Source: an uncultured Prevotellaceae bacterium
GTDB taxonomy: Bacteria; Bacteroidota; Bacteroidia; Bacteroidales; Bacteroidaceae
Reading direction: 5' to 3'
Assembly: GCA_902780635.1 (NCBI GenBank)
Contig: CACZGH010000028.1
Span: 1-60,178 of the forward strand
Length of the DNA stretch: 60,178 nt
Positions 13,746 through 21,410 of the stretch are shown one piece after another. The translations under genes were made by a program, and so were the position numbers. A model generated the notes under the pieces. That model worked only from the letters and a program-made list of their open reading frames with translations, did no database searches and was not told the origin of the DNA. Each line of letters starts with the position of its first letter. Within the stretch, counting starts at the first letter, position 1.

Positions 13746-14045
13746 TTATCTGTTGCGCAGTTTTTCCTTGAATTTTGTCAACTGCACCTTCATAGAGTCC
13801 ACACACTGGTCTACTCCTTCCTCGAAAGTGTCACAGGTTTTCTCCACAAAGAGTTTCTGTCCTGGCACAGATACGGTGATGCTTGTCTCCTTGTTGAGGG
13901 CGGTGGCTGGCTTGACCACTTTGAGCTGTACCTCCACGGTTTTGATGTCCTCAAAGGATTTTTGCAACTTTTCCACTTTCTTCTGAATGAAAGATTCCAA
14001 CTTCTCGGTAGCGTCGAAATGAATCGCTTGAATTTTGATTTCCAT
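13746..14045 (-). CDS. hpf: Ribosome hibernation-promoting factor / RaiA family, short form
   Basis: A 99-residue protein of the HPF/RaiA (YfiA) family. These bind the 30S A and P sites in slow growth and silence or dimerise ribosomes. The fold is seen as MEIKIQAIHFDATEKLESFIQKKVEKL followed by strands with VEVQLKVVK and SITVSVPGQKLFVEKTCDTFEEGVDQCVDSMKVQLTKFKEK. The C-terminal domain of long HPF is absent, as is usual in Bacteroidota. It starts 22 bases after the xerD-like gene and precedes the tRNA-tuf promoter. Confidence 0.93.
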   Translation of the reverse strand: MEIKIQAIHFDATEKLESFIQKKVEKLQKSFEDIKTVEVQLKVVKPATALNKETSITVSVPGQKLFVEKTCDTFEEGVDQCVDSMKVQLTKFKEKLRNR

Positions 14046-14067
14046 AGTTACCTCCTGTTTTTAAAGG

Positions 14068-14949
14068 TTAAGCCCTTGGATGGGCATTTTGATATACTTT
14101 CTTGAGTTGCTCGAACGTAGTGTGTGTGTAGATCTCTGTCGTCGACAGGCTTTCGTGTCCGAGCAACTTTTTCACACTCTCAAGATTGGCCTCATGGTTG
14201 AGCATCGCTGTTGCGAAAGTATGCCGCAGCACATGGGGGGTGCGCTTTTTAAGGGTGGTGACACGCCCCACGTTCTTGCTCACCACGTATCTCACCTGGC
14301 TGGCATTCATCCGCTCTCCCTGTGGGGTGACAAAGAGCGCACTGCTCTGGCGGTCTACCGTCTGGTCACGCAGACTGATGTATTCGTGGAGCGTCTCGGC
14401 CAACTCGTCGCCGAAAGGGATGATGCGCTGCTTATTGCGCTTGCCGGTGACGCTGATCTCACGCCGAGCGAAGTCGACCATCTGGTCGTCGAGGCTCACC
14501 AACTCTGCCAGACGCATACCCGTGACATAAAACATCATTATAATAGTACGCGCGCGCAGGTCATTGTAATCATTACCCCACATCTCAGGCTCGAGGAGTT
14601 CATCGATTTCCCTCTCTTTCATAAACTGCGGCAGGGGGTGGCGCTTGCGCGGCCCTGTGACAGCATGGGCGGGATTGGCCTTCACGAGCCCTTGGGTAAG
14701 GGCAAAACGATAAAAGGAACGCAGAGCACTTAACCTTCTGTTGACGGAAGTGGCAGTGTTTCCTTTATCCATCATACTCTCCATCCATCCACGGATGAGG
14801 TCGGCGTCGACCGCCTCCCATGAGAGCTGATTATCCAAATTTTTGAAATACGACTCAAAATCCCTGAGATCCTCGCCGTAACTTTGCACCGTGAGCTGTG
14901 AGTAATTACGCTCAAAACGCAAGTAGTTCAAAAACTCCTCCACTATCAT
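14068..14949 (-). CDS. Tyrosine recombinase XerC/XerD family
   Basis: A 293-residue site-specific recombinase, probably the chromosome dimer resolvase acting at dif. The N-terminal core-binding SAM-like domain (about 1-85, EEFLNYLRFERNYS) precedes the catalytic domain with the Arg-His-Arg-His-Tyr set: TGMRLAELVSL, HVLRHTFATAML, LLGHESLSTTEIYTH. I start at the ATG giving MIVEEFLNYL; a start 9 codons upstream is possible but lacks family similarity. Gene order rpsU-xerD-hpf-tRNA-tuf argues for the housekeeping enzyme rather than a mobile integrase. Which Xer paralogue it is cannot be settled here. Confidence 0.92.
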   Translation of the reverse strand: MIVEEFLNYLRFERNYSQLTVQSYGEDLRDFESYFKNLDNQLSWEAVDADLIRGWMESMMDKGNTATSVNRRLSALRSFYRFALTQGLVKANPAHAVTGPRKRHPLPQFMKEREIDELLEPEMWGNDYNDLRARTIIMMFYVTGMRLAELVSLDDQMVDFARREISVTGKRNKQRIIPFGDELAETLHEYISLRDQTVDRQSSALFVTPQGERMNASQVRYVVSKNVGRVTTLKKRTPHVLRHTFATAMLNHEANLESVKKLLGHESLSTTEIYTHTTFEQLKKVYQNAHPRA

Positions 14950-15025
14950 CAGCGCTGCTTGAATAGTTTTCGGCAACGAAAATACGGAAAAAATTCCAAA
15001 CTACCAAAAAATCGTAGGAAATATT

Positions 15026-15217
15026 TTATTCCTCTGCGTTTCTCAGCTTCTGTACATAGATAGCTTTCTCCATCTTGAGCCTTTTGATGACTGACGGCTT
15101 GTCAAACTGCTGGCGACGGCGGAGCTCTTTGACGATACCTGTCTTCTCAAATTTTCTCTTGAATTTCTTCAGGGCTCTCTCGATGTTCTCGCCATCTTTT
15201 ACTGGTACAATAATCAT
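15026..15217 (-). CDS. rpsU: 30S ribosomal protein S21
   Basis: A 63-residue S21, a basic protein of the 30S platform. MIIVPVKDGENIERALKKFKRKFEKTG and the following RRRQQFDKPS are diagnostic. It is preceded by its own promoter and followed by the recombinase gene after about 76 bases. Bacteroidota S21 has been linked to control of Shine-Dalgarno use in this phylum, so its position with ribosome-associated hpf is fitting. Confidence 0.97.
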   Translation of the reverse strand: MIIVPVKDGENIERALKKFKRKFEKTGIVKELRRRQQFDKPSVIKRLKMEKAIYVQKLRNAEE

Positions 15218-15280
15218 GCTTTTGTCTTTAAATTTTATGTTAAACTTGTTGTGAATTGTCGGTTTTTACAAATGTGGGTG

Positions 15281-15312
15281 CAAAATTACATCTTATTTTC
15301 CTAAGTTGCAAA
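15281..15312 (-). promoter_or_regulatory. Promoter of rpsU
   Basis: The minus strand has TTTG (15312-15309), 20 bases, then TAATTTTG (15288-15281), close to the Bacteroidota consensus. The leader to the rpsU start would be about 60 bases. Confidence 0.75.
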
Positions 15313-15315
15313 TAT

Positions 15316-17097
15316 TTAACAGATTTTTTTTGTGGCAGAGCGCAGCCAGTCACACTCTTCTTCACTCAGGAATGGTGATATTTTGTCGTAGACCCTCTGG
15401 TGATAGTCATTCAGCCACGCTTTCTCCTGGGGTGTCAACATGGACAAGATGACAGGTGTCATATCTATCGGGCAGAGGGTGAGTGTCTCAAACTGGAGGA
15501 ACTCGCCAAACTGTGTTTTCATATAAGGTGTGATGAGCAGGGTGTTCTCTAACCGCACGCCAAACTCACCTTCTATATAGATGCCAGGCTCATCGGTCAC
15601 GGTCATACCGGGCAACAGCGGCGCCGGCCACCACTCCATCCTGATCTGGTGAGGTCCTTCATGCACATTGAGATACGAGCCCACACCATGTCCCGTTCCA
15701 TGCAGGAAATTGTATCCCTCAGCCCAAAGGTCATGACGGGCGATGGCGTCGAGCTGAGAGCCACAGGCCCCCTTAGGGAATTTCAGCATCTGGAGTTGGA
15801 TATGCCCTTTGAGCACCAGGGTGTAGACATGTTTTTCCTTTTCTGTCAGTGGTCCTAAGGCGATGGTGCGTGTGATATCCGTGGTGCCATCCAGATACTG
15901 TGCCCCAGAGTCAAGCAACAGGAAACTCTTGTTTTGGAGTGGGATGTCGGTCTCCTCCGTCGGCTCATAATGCACAATGGCACCATGATAGCCATATCCT
16001 GCTATCGTGTCAAAAGAGATACCCTTAAATAGCGGTTGCTCAGCCCTAAGTGCCGTCAGCCGACGGTCGATAGATACCTCCGTCTCTCCCCCACCCTCTA
16101 CAGCAGGTTTCAGCCAACTGAGAAACTTAACCATGGCGATACCGTCACGCAGCATCGCACGGCGGTAGCCTTCTATCTCAGTCTCGTTCTTGATGGCCTT
16201 CATCGCCGGGATGGGAGAAGTCTCTGGCAGCACCTGACATTCCGGTGCATGAAAGAGCATGTCGTTCACCCTGTTGGGGTCGAGCCAGATAGTTCCTTCA
16301 CGCAATTGGGTAAGCGTATAACGCACCATGTCATAATCGTCCACTCTCACTGCTATGTCTTTCAGATAGGCGGCCACCTCGGTGGTGACTTTCTCTGGGT
16401 TGACGAACAACACCGCGTCATCCTTTGTAATCAACAGGTATGACACGAACACTGGGTTGCAATGCACGTCTGAGCCACGCAGGTTAAGAGTCCAGGCGAT
16501 GTCGTCGAGCATGGTCACCAACATGGAGTCGGTGTGATGAGATGCCATCACCTCACGGATGCGCGCCAGTTTCTCAACAGCGGACTCGCCGGCATACTCC
16601 AGCGGATGGATTTCCACCGGATGAGTGGGCACTGGTGGTCGGTCGGTCCAGATGTGATCCAGTGGGTCCATCTCTGTGAAAAGCGTATAATCTCCGTGAG
16701 CGCTGAGGGCTTTCTGAAGTCCCTTGACAAATGATGCCGAACAGCACATACCGTCGATACCGATATCGCAGGAACCTTTGCCGCTGAGTTGCGCTGCGAT
16801 CCACTCATCGATGGTCGGTGTGCCAGATATCCGCTCTTTCATCAGCAAGAAACCCGTACCTGCCAGCTGTTGCTCCGCAGCGATGAAGTAGCGTGAGTCG
16901 GTCCATAAAGCAGCGGCATCGAGCGTCACCACAGCAGTGCCTGCCGATCCGTTGAAGCCCGAAATCCATTCACGCCCTTTCCAGTGGTCGGGCACATACT
17001 CACCATTGTGGGGGTCGGTACTTGGAAAGATAAACGCCTCTAAATGATTCTCTCTCATCAGTGCGCGCAGGGCACTCAGTCTCTCTTTGATAGTCAT
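15316..17097 (-). CDS. Xaa-Pro aminopeptidase, M24B family
   Basis: A 593-residue cytoplasmic aminopeptidase P-like enzyme that removes an N-terminal residue before proline. Two creatinase N-terminal domains (about 1-300) precede the pita-bread metallopeptidase domain. Metal ligands are visible in order: LLLDSGAQYLDGTTDITRT (two Asp), GTGHGVGSYLNVHEGPH (His), TDEPGIYIEGEFGVRLEN (two Glu). The C-terminal extension with LTPQEKAWLNDYHQRVYDKISPFL is typical of the long M24B form. No signal peptide. The start codon is only 14 bases downstream (in transcription sense) of a run of octamer repeats. Confidence 0.94.
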   Translation of the reverse strand: MTIKERLSALRALMRENHLEAFIFPSTDPHNGEYVPDHWKGREWISGFNGSAGTAVVTLDAAALWTDSRYFIAAEQQLAGTGFLLMKERISGTPTIDEWIAAQLSGKGSCDIGIDGMCCSASFVKGLQKALSAHGDYTLFTEMDPLDHIWTDRPPVPTHPVEIHPLEYAGESAVEKLARIREVMASHHTDSMLVTMLDDIAWTLNLRGSDVHCNPVFVSYLLITKDDAVLFVNPEKVTTEVAAYLKDIAVRVDDYDMVRYTLTQLREGTIWLDPNRVNDMLFHAPECQVLPETSPIPAMKAIKNETEIEGYRRAMLRDGIAMVKFLSWLKPAVEGGGETEVSIDRRLTALRAEQPLFKGISFDTIAGYGYHGAIVHYEPTEETDIPLQNKSFLLLDSGAQYLDGTTDITRTIALGPLTEKEKHVYTLVLKGHIQLQMLKFPKGACGSQLDAIARHDLWAEGYNFLHGTGHGVGSYLNVHEGPHQIRMEWWPAPLLPGMTVTDEPGIYIEGEFGVRLENTLLITPYMKTQFGEFLQFETLTLCPIDMTPVILSMLTPQEKAWLNDYHQRVYDKISPFLSEEECDWLRSATKKIC

Positions 17098-17110
17098 AGT
17101 TATTTGTTTA

Positions 17111-17158
17111 GGAGTTTAGGAGTTCAGAAGTGAAGGAGTGGAGGAGTTCAGGAGTTCC
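17111..17158. repeat. Six-unit octamer tandem repeat upstream of the Xaa-Pro peptidase
   Basis: Six successive 8-base units, consensus GGAGTTCA with variants GGAGTTTA, GAAGTGAA, GGAGTGGA and GGAGTTCC, fill the spacer between the carbonic anhydrase-like gene and the peptidase. The last unit ends 14 bases from the peptidase start codon. The same octamer recurs on the other side of the carbonic anhydrase-like gene. Confidence 0.9.
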
Positions 17159-17196
17159 TTTAAACTTAAATATGTTGAACGAATGTGAAACTTCAG

Positions 17197-17715
17197 TTAT
17201 TTCTTTTTGTCCTCCTCCAAATACCATTTGGAGTATCCCACATAGTGGGCGGCAAAGCTTTCGGCTTGGTCGGGACGGGTTTTCTTGATGAATTTGGCGG
17301 GCACACCACCCCATATCTCATGAGGGCCGATTTTAGTGCCTTGCAACACCAATGCGCCAGCAGCCACGATGGCCCCCTCGCCTATGTCAGCGTCGTCGAG
17401 CACGGTGGCGCCCATGCCGATGAGTGCGCCGCGGCGGATCGTACAAGCATGCACGGTGGCATTATGGCCTATCGAGACATCATCCTCGATGTTGGTGGGG
17501 CCCGTCTTGTAGGTGACATGCACACAGGCTCCGTCTTGCACATTGACACGGTTGCCCATACGGATATACGCCACATCACCCCGGACGACGGCGTTGAACC
17601 AGATGGAGCACTCGTCGCCCATCACCACGTCGCCCACGATGGCTGCGTTTTCACTGAAATAACATTCTTTGCCCCATTTTGGGGTCAGACCTTTTACGGA
17701 TTTGATGATTGCCAT
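17197..17715 (-). CDS. Gamma carbonic anhydrase-like left-handed beta-helix protein
   Basis: A 172-residue hexapeptide-repeat protein of the gamma carbonic anhydrase/YrdA/PaaY family. The beta-helix runs over about residues 12-150. The three candidate zinc His are seen in GACVHVT and SIGHNATVHAC, and the family Arg/Asp pair in NAVVRGDVAYIRMG. It is cytoplasmic with no signal. It could be a carbonic anhydrase or an acyl-transferase-like relative; many members have no measured activity. It is flanked on both sides by runs of the same octamer tandem repeat, one 28 bases before its start. Confidence 0.9.
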   Translation of the reverse strand: MAIIKSVKGLTPKWGKECYFSENAAIVGDVVMGDECSIWFNAVVRGDVAYIRMGNRVNVQDGACVHVTYKTGPTNIEDDVSIGHNATVHACTIRRGALIGMGATVLDDADIGEGAIVAAGALVLQGTKIGPHEIWGGVPAKFIKKTRPDQAESFAAHYVGYSKWYLEEDKKK

Positions 17716-17742
17716 GATTGTTTTGTGTTAGATGTGTTTTGA

Positions 17743-17782
17743 GGAGTTCAGAAGTGGAGGAGTTCAGGAGTGGAGGAGTTCA
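17743..17782. repeat. Five-unit octamer tandem repeat upstream of the carbonic anhydrase-like gene
   Basis: Units in order are GGAGTTCA, GAAGTGGA, GGAGTTCA, GGAGTGGA, GGAGTTCA, all in exact 8-base register. The run begins 28 bases before the carbonic anhydrase-like start codon. It uses the same unit as the run at 17111-17158. Confidence 0.9.
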
Positions 17783-17801
17783 GACGATACCACTATTGGA
17801 T

Positions 17802-18971
17802 TTACAATGACGGAGATAGGATGTTTGCAATACGTTCCAAAGCCTCTATCATCTGCTGGCGGCTGCATGCGATATTGATGCGGATAAATCCCTCGCCTGC
17901 CTCACGTCCATACATGGTGCCGCTGTTGACCAGCACGTGCCCCTCGTGCAATAGTTTCTCTGTCAGTTCGTCTGAACTGATGCCCAAAGGCCGGATGTCT
18001 ACCCATACGAGGTAGGTGCCCTCCAGTTTTGTCACTGTGAGCTGGGGCATCTTCATCTTGAAAAACTCACACAGAGCCTTGTAATTATCATGAAGGTAAA
18101 GACAGAGTTGGTCGATCCATTCTTCGCTTTCATTATATGCTGCCATCAGTGCCTCCACACCAAAGGGGTTGACGTCGCACACCTCGTTGATATTGATAGC
18201 ACGGTCGATGCGGTCACGTGTCTCTGCGTCATTGCAGATGATATTGGCTATCTGCAGACCAGCTGTGTTGAACGACTTGGAGGGAGAGTTGCAGGTGATG
18301 GCGTTGTCAAGACATTCTTTGGACACGGAGGCAAAAGGTGTAAACCGATAGCCCGGCATCACCAGTTCGCAGTGTATCTCGTCGGCCACCACTTTCACGC
18401 CATGTTTCAGGCAGATCTCGTTCATCTTTCTCAGTTCCTCGGGTGTCCACACTCGCCCTGCGGGGTTGTGGGGGTTGCAGAGGATAAACAGTTTGACGGA
18501 TGGGTCAGCGGCCTTACGCTCCATATCTTCAAAATCGACATGGTATGTGCCGTCCTCATAGACAAGTGCGCTCTCTGCGGTCTCACAGCCGTTGTTGCGA
18601 ATGGAGGAGAAGAAGCAATTATAAACTGGTGTGAGGATGAGCACCTTATCGCCGGGTTGTGTCAATGCCTTCACCACCACCGAGAGGGCTGGCACCACGC
18701 CAGAGGTATATTGTATCCACTCACGCTGGATGTGCCAGTCGTGTCGTCGCTGAAACCAACTGATGATCGCATCGTAATAGGCATCCGGCACCTGGGTGTA
18801 GCCGAAGACTCCGTGCTCCACCCGGCGCATCAGGGCGTCGGTGATGGGTTTTGCCACACAGAAGTCCATGTCGGCCACCCACATTGGGATGGCTCCTTGA
18901 GCCTCGGCAGTGTCCCATTTCACGCAGTTGGTGCCTCGGCGTTGGGGGGTATGGTCGAAATTGTATAGCAT
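17802..18971 (-). CDS. MalY/PatB family PLP-dependent C-S lyase/aminotransferase
   Basis: A 389-residue fold-type I PLP enzyme. Members cleave the C-S bond of cystathionine or cysteine conjugates; E. coli MalY also represses maltose genes. Diagnostic features are MWVADMDFCVAKPI near the start, YTSGVVPALSVVVKALTQPGD, LCNPHNPAGRVW, DEIHCELVMPG, and the PLP lysine in NSPSKSFNTAG. Length is normal. It is probably cytoplasmic, with a role in sulfur amino acid turnover; the substrate is not readable from sequence. Its ATG lies 8 bases beyond a four-unit heptamer repeat. Confidence 0.93.
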   Translation of the reverse strand: MLYNFDHTPQRRGTNCVKWDTAEAQGAIPMWVADMDFCVAKPITDALMRRVEHGVFGYTQVPDAYYDAIISWFQRRHDWHIQREWIQYTSGVVPALSVVVKALTQPGDKVLILTPVYNCFFSSIRNNGCETAESALVYEDGTYHVDFEDMERKAADPSVKLFILCNPHNPAGRVWTPEELRKMNEICLKHGVKVVADEIHCELVMPGYRFTPFASVSKECLDNAITCNSPSKSFNTAGLQIANIICNDAETRDRIDRAININEVCDVNPFGVEALMAAYNESEEWIDQLCLYLHDNYKALCEFFKMKMPQLTVTKLEGTYLVWVDIRPLGISSDELTEKLLHEGHVLVNSGTMYGREAGEGFIRINIACSRQQMIEALERIANILSPSL

Positions 18972-18978
18972 CTTTTAA

Positions 18979-19006
18979 GAGGTGAGAGGTGAGAGGTGAG
19001 AGGTGA
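18979..19006. repeat. Four-unit heptamer tandem repeat before the MalY/PatB gene
   Basis: Four perfect copies of GAGGTGA (TCACCTC on the coding strand) lie between the DUF3737 gene and the lyase gene, ending 8 bases from the lyase start codon. Confidence 0.92.
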
Positions 19007-19050
19007 GGGGACTGGCTGCAATGATATTGCAGCATAGCCAACACTTGCTA

Positions 19051-19953
19051 TTATAGCTCCCCTCCTTTGGAGGGGTTGGGGGAGGTGTTCCCTTTGGAGG
19101 GGCTGGGGGAGGTTCTAACAATGATTTCGCAGTCGGCGGGGCCTTTGATGTTTTCGTCGAGGATGATCTCGCCGATGGCATCGGCGACGATGCGGCCGCT
19201 GGCGGGGTTTTTCACGCTTTTGATGGAGCCCCGGATATCGGCTTGCACGGTTGAATACTCAAAGGCGCGGTCGCTCTCCGCATCGAAGGTGCAGTTCTCC
19301 AACACTAAGTCGTGGGCATAGCACAACGGCTGTTCACCACCGATATGGCAGTTGACCAGTCGCAGGTTCTTGGAGTGCCAGCCCAAATACTCACCGTCGA
19401 GGAATGAGTCGTAGATGGTCACATTTTCCACCTCCCAAAAAGCGTCTTTGGTAACGATGTGCGCATTTCTGATCTCTACATTTTTCACATACTGGAAGAC
19501 GTATTTGCTGTCACTCACCAAATGGTCGACCCGGATGTTGCTACTGCCCATAAAGGGATAGGTACCCTCGTGCAGGGTGACGTGGTCGATGATGAGTCCG
19601 TCGACATTCCAGAACGTCTCGTCAGCGTCGTTGATGGTCACATGATGCAGCTCAAGATTGGTCATCTCACGGAAGAATTTCGGTCCGTCGATGACACAGT
19701 CGCTCATCTTCATGTTGTGCGAATACCAAATCGCAGAGCGTGAGCCCGGTGCGAAATAGCAATTGGTGATGACGCTGCGGTCGACATGCCACAGCGGATA
19801 TTTTCCTTCGAAATGGCAGTGGTCTGCCTCTATGTCACTGCATTCCTTGATGCCTGACTCTCCGTCAGTGATGGTCACGTTCTCCAATCTCAGTTGATGT
19901 GATTCAAAAAGCGGACGCTCTCCGCCAAATGTCTGGTTTTTAATGATGTTCAT
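19051..19953 (-). CDS. DUF3737 family right-handed beta-helix-like protein
   Basis: A 300-residue cytoplasmic protein of the DUF3737 family, function unknown. It opens with NQTFGGERPLFESHQLRLENVTI. Repeating strands of about 18-24 residues run through to about residue 245 (such as NLELHHVTI, GLIIDHVTL, NVEIRNAHI, NVTIYDSFL, NLRLVNCHI, DLVLENCTF), consistent with a parallel beta-helix. The last 19 or so residues differ from the rest: two 9-residue repeats, TSPSPSKGN and TSPNPSKGG, coded by a 27-base repeated element. This tail probably arose when an intergenic repeat extended the reading frame past the old stop. Confidence 0.88.
   Translation of the reverse strand: MNIIKNQTFGGERPLFESHQLRLENVTITDGESGIKECSDIEADHCHFEGKYPLWHVDRSVITNCYFAPGSRSAIWYSHNMKMSDCVIDGPKFFREMTNLELHHVTINDADETFWNVDGLIIDHVTLHEGTYPFMGSSNIRVDHLVSDSKYVFQYVKNVEIRNAHIVTKDAFWEVENVTIYDSFLDGEYLGWHSKNLRLVNCHIGGEQPLCYAHDLVLENCTFDAESDRAFEYSTVQADIRGSIKSVKNPASGRIVADAIGEIILDENIKGPADCEIIVRTSPSPSKGNTSPNPSKGGEL
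19064..19116. repeat. Two 27-base GC-skewed repeats inside the 3' end of the DUF3737 gene
   Basis: Two near-identical units begin CCTTTGGAGGGG at 19064 and 19091 and share a GGGGGAGGT ending. The sequence just before them contains the inverted partner CCCCTCC, giving a hairpin with a CCTTTGG-centred palindrome. Similar elements occur widely in Bacteroidota spacers, from memory. Here the unit length is a multiple of three and is translated. Confidence 0.85.
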
Positions 19954-20275
19954 CGTTATTTGTCAGTATAAATTAGACTAATGATACAAGTTTCGCAGGT
20001 GTTCAACTTGACGGGTATTGGCATTTCGCTGTCAGCTATTCGCGATATATACACTGCTGATGTTCTTCTTTTCAGTGAATGAAAGACATGGGCATCTCTC
20101 GAAAAGCGAATGACGAGAATCAAATACCAGTCAACTGCAGCTTACGGAAGTTGAGTTGGTGATATAAACTGAGTGGTGCAAAAACAGTGCCATTTTTCAA
20201 AGAAGTACTATAAGAGCCTGCATGGGGCAGGCTCTTATAGTGTCAGCCGTGACGGGCTGTGATGTGACTGAAAAA
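19954..20275. other. Spacer between DUF3737 and mdh
   Basis: 322 bases with no open frame worth calling. It holds the mdh terminator hairpin (20207-20241) and a decayed TTCGC-type repeat (about 20028-20048 and 20095-20115, with ATTCGCG and GAAAAGCGAATGACGAG). I found no clear TAnnTTTG promoter for the DUF3737 gene. Confidence 0.5.
20207..20241 (-). terminator. Terminator-like hairpin after mdh
   Basis: A perfect 15-bp inverted repeat (20207-20221 with 20227-20241) has a 5-base loop and starts 35 bases past the mdh stop. The downstream T content on the minus strand is modest, but position and stem length make it the likely end of the mdh transcript. Confidence 0.7.
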
Positions 20276-21268
20276 TCAGAGATTCGGATTGATCTTGTTC
20301 CACTCGGAGATAGGTGGCACGATGTTGAGTGTCACCAACTCGTCGCGCATCTTGCAGAGGTGCTCATAGCTGGCGTCGAGTTTAGCGTTCTCCTCGGGTG
20401 TGCCCTGTGGTACCTCGAAGGTGGCTCCCTCGGGAGTCAGCGTGGTCTTCATGGCCATCATGATATGGTCATATTTGTCGGTCTTCACATAGGTGCCTAC
20501 GGGGAAACGGAACGGCTCACCACCCATGGCGGCACGTATCATCTCGACAGAGAGATAAGAGGGGCTCTGGAAGGAAGAACGTCCTCTGAGCTCAATGATC
20601 TTGGCGCCACCCTTGGTCACGTCGGTCTTCATCTGCTCCCATTCCTCTACGGGGAACTCGTCAGTACCGATGATGTCGGTCAGTTTGCGACCGGCGATCT
20701 CCACATGGCTGCCGAAGACGGCCATCTGCTCACCATGTCCGCCATAGGTGGCGCAACCGGTGATCTCATCCTGCATGACATTGAATTTCTTGGCGAGGGC
20801 ACTCTGCAGACGGGTGGTGTCGAGGCCAGCGAGAGTGGTCACCTGTCCAGGTTTCAGTCCTGAGTAAAGCAGTGTCACAAGACCTGTGAGGTCGGCGGGG
20901 TTGAAAATAATCACCACATGTTTCACATCAGGGCAATATTTCTGAATGTTCTGGCCCAGTTCCTCGGCAATCTTGCAGTTGCCGGCGAGCAGGTCCTCGC
21001 GGGTCATTCCGGCCTTACGTGGTGCGCCTCCGCTGGAGATGATATACTTAGCATTGGTGAAAGCCTCTACAGGGTCGGTGGTGGCGGTGATTTTCACGTT
21101 TCCGAAACCACTCTGCCGCATCTCTTCTGCCACACCCTCGGGTGAGAATACGTCATAGAGACAAATGTCATCAGTCAGCCCCATCATGAGGGCAGTCTGT
21201 ACCATGTTTGAACCGATCATACCGGCAGCGCCGACGATCGTAAGTTTCTCATTTGTTAAAAAAGCCAT
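20276..21268 (-). CDS. mdh: Malate dehydrogenase
   Basis: A 330-residue NAD-dependent malate dehydrogenase of the LDH/MDH superfamily, interconverting malate and oxaloacetate in the branched TCA/fumarate pathway. The N-terminal Rossmann motif reads LTIVGAAGMIGSNM with acidic DVFSPEG after strand 2. Substrate residues are in GGAPRKAGMTREDLL; IFNPADLTG follows, and the catalytic His is in TYGGHGEQMAVFGSHV. Length agrees with the larger Prevotella-type enzyme. It is a single-gene unit with its own likely promoter and terminator. Confidence 0.95.
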   Translation of the reverse strand: MAFLTNEKLTIVGAAGMIGSNMVQTALMMGLTDDICLYDVFSPEGVAEEMRQSGFGNVKITATTDPVEAFTNAKYIISSGGAPRKAGMTREDLLAGNCKIAEELGQNIQKYCPDVKHVVIIFNPADLTGLVTLLYSGLKPGQVTTLAGLDTTRLQSALAKKFNVMQDEITGCATYGGHGEQMAVFGSHVEIAGRKLTDIIGTDEFPVEEWEQMKTDVTKGGAKIIELRGRSSFQSPSYLSVEMIRAAMGGEPFRFPVGTYVKTDKYDHIMMAMKTTLTPEGATFEVPQGTPEENAKLDASYEHLCKMRDELVTLNIVPPISEWNKINPNL

Positions 21269-21311
21269 AACTGCTGTAGTATTAAATTAATGTTGTTAAA
21301 ATAAGATGATG

Positions 21312-21319
21312 CAAAGATA
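21312..21319 (-). promoter_or_regulatory. Probable -7 box of the mdh promoter
   Basis: TATCTTTG on the minus strand, 44 bases before the mdh start, matches TAnnTTTG. No clear TTTG is found at the -33 distance, so support rests on the -7 box and location. Confidence 0.5.
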
Positions 21320-21410
21320 ATGAAAATTTCGATTAAGCGATAGAAAAGCAAGATATTTTTGTTTTTCCAGGGCCAATCTTCTTTTCTATAGGTCTTTCTA
21401 TATGGGTCGG

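Noticed and set aside
14068-14949. Phage or integrative-element integrase
   Set aside because: Gene order rpsU-xerD-hpf-tRNA-tuf and the Xer-type motifs fit the housekeeping recombinase; no attachment repeats or cargo genes at the neighbouring tRNAs.
17100-19120. CRISPR array
   Set aside because: Repeats are 7, 8 and 27 bases without unique spacers, and there are no cas genes in the window.
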